DNA from: JAAXXJ01 sp964412455
GTDB taxonomy: Bacteria > Nitrospirota > UBA9217
Assembly: GCA_964412455.1 (NCBI GenBank)
Contig: CAYPOT010000027.1
Span: forward strand, 1 to 48,461
Direction of reading: 5' to 3'
DNA length: 48,461 bases
In this document: positions 48,415 through 48,461 of the stretch, piece by piece
Numbering within the stretch: the stretch's first letter is position 1
How the letters are laid out: the number at the start of each line of letters is the position of its first letter
The notes under the pieces: model-generated
Told to the model about the DNA's origin: nothing
The model's input: only the letters and a program-made list of their open reading frames with translations
The model's database searches: none
Translations under genes and position numbers: made by a program

Positions 48415-48461
48415 CTTTCACCGCAGAGGACGCGGAGGACGCAGAGAACTTCTTGGATTAC
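48415..48461. repeat. Edge copy of the ACCGCAGAG-word repeat
   Basis: CACCGCAGAGGACGCGGAGG and further CGCAGAG words start here and run to the end of the window; same family as 15313-15403. The opposing arm, if present, is outside. Confidence 0.7.

Noticed and set aside
1..48461. Insertion sequences, prophage or integrase genes
   Set aside because: No transposase, integrase or phage gene was recognisable; the only hint of mobility is the tRNA 3'-end duplication and the small repeats.

Overview
The window is about 48.5 kb of GC-rich bacterial chromosome (by eye a little under 60 % GC). Almost every gene lies on the minus strand; only a tRNA-Ala gene and one M20 peptidase are on the plus strand. 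A secretin-based type IV pilus or type II secretion system, lipoproteins, a Tat-exported selenocysteine formate dehydrogenase and a periplasmic di-haem peroxidase point to a diderm, anaerobic or facultative bacterium. The gene mix and the abundant dispersed intergenic repeats recall Nitrospirota or Desulfobacterota, but I cannot place it to phylum from the sequence alone.

Layout. (1) 0-8 kb, signalling: STAS antagonist, RsbW-like kinase, GAF-SpoIIE phosphatase, M48 protease, an HD-GYP protein and a HEAT-repeat protein; the last two share an uncharacterised N-terminal domain. (2) 8-11 kb: tRNA-Ala with a degenerate copy of its 3' end, a frameshifted lipoprotein gene, an M20 peptidase with a clear sigma70 promoter, and a SurA_N-only protein. 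(3) 11-22 kb, housekeeping: gatB, gatA, panD, gatC, a UvrD/PcrA helicase, glmS, glmU and a DUF502 membrane protein. (4) 22-28 kb: two pseudopilins, a lipoprotein secretin with TPRs and a cohesin domain, then PilP-, PilO-, PilN- and PilM-like proteins. (5) 28-35 kb, redox: a MauG/CCP-type peroxidase, a DsbA-family protein whose first active-site cysteine codon is UGA, and a three-subunit formate dehydrogenase whose catalytic subunit also carries an in-frame UGA. (6) 35.8-48 kb: one long minus-strand gene array with a GH57/DUF3536 protein, TreY, a ClC channel, a HAD phosphatase, glycerate 2-kinase, two glycosyltransferases and an MscS-type membrane protein. It reads as a compatible-solute cassette (glucosyl- or mannosylglycerate plus trehalose) with ion channels built in. 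(7) A small LapA-like protein at the right edge.

Highlights. The strongest unusual signal is the DsbA-like gene at 29137-29733. It is full length only if UGA codon 54 is read as selenocysteine (U-P-H-C in place of C-P-H-C). A 9-bp hairpin with a GGTC-containing apex begins 10 nt after that UGA, at the spacing seen in bacterial SECIS elements. The second is a set of at least eight unrelated families of short-word repeats, most arranged as inverted arms, that begin at or within a few bases of stop codons. In places they have become protein-coding sequence or ribosome-binding sites.
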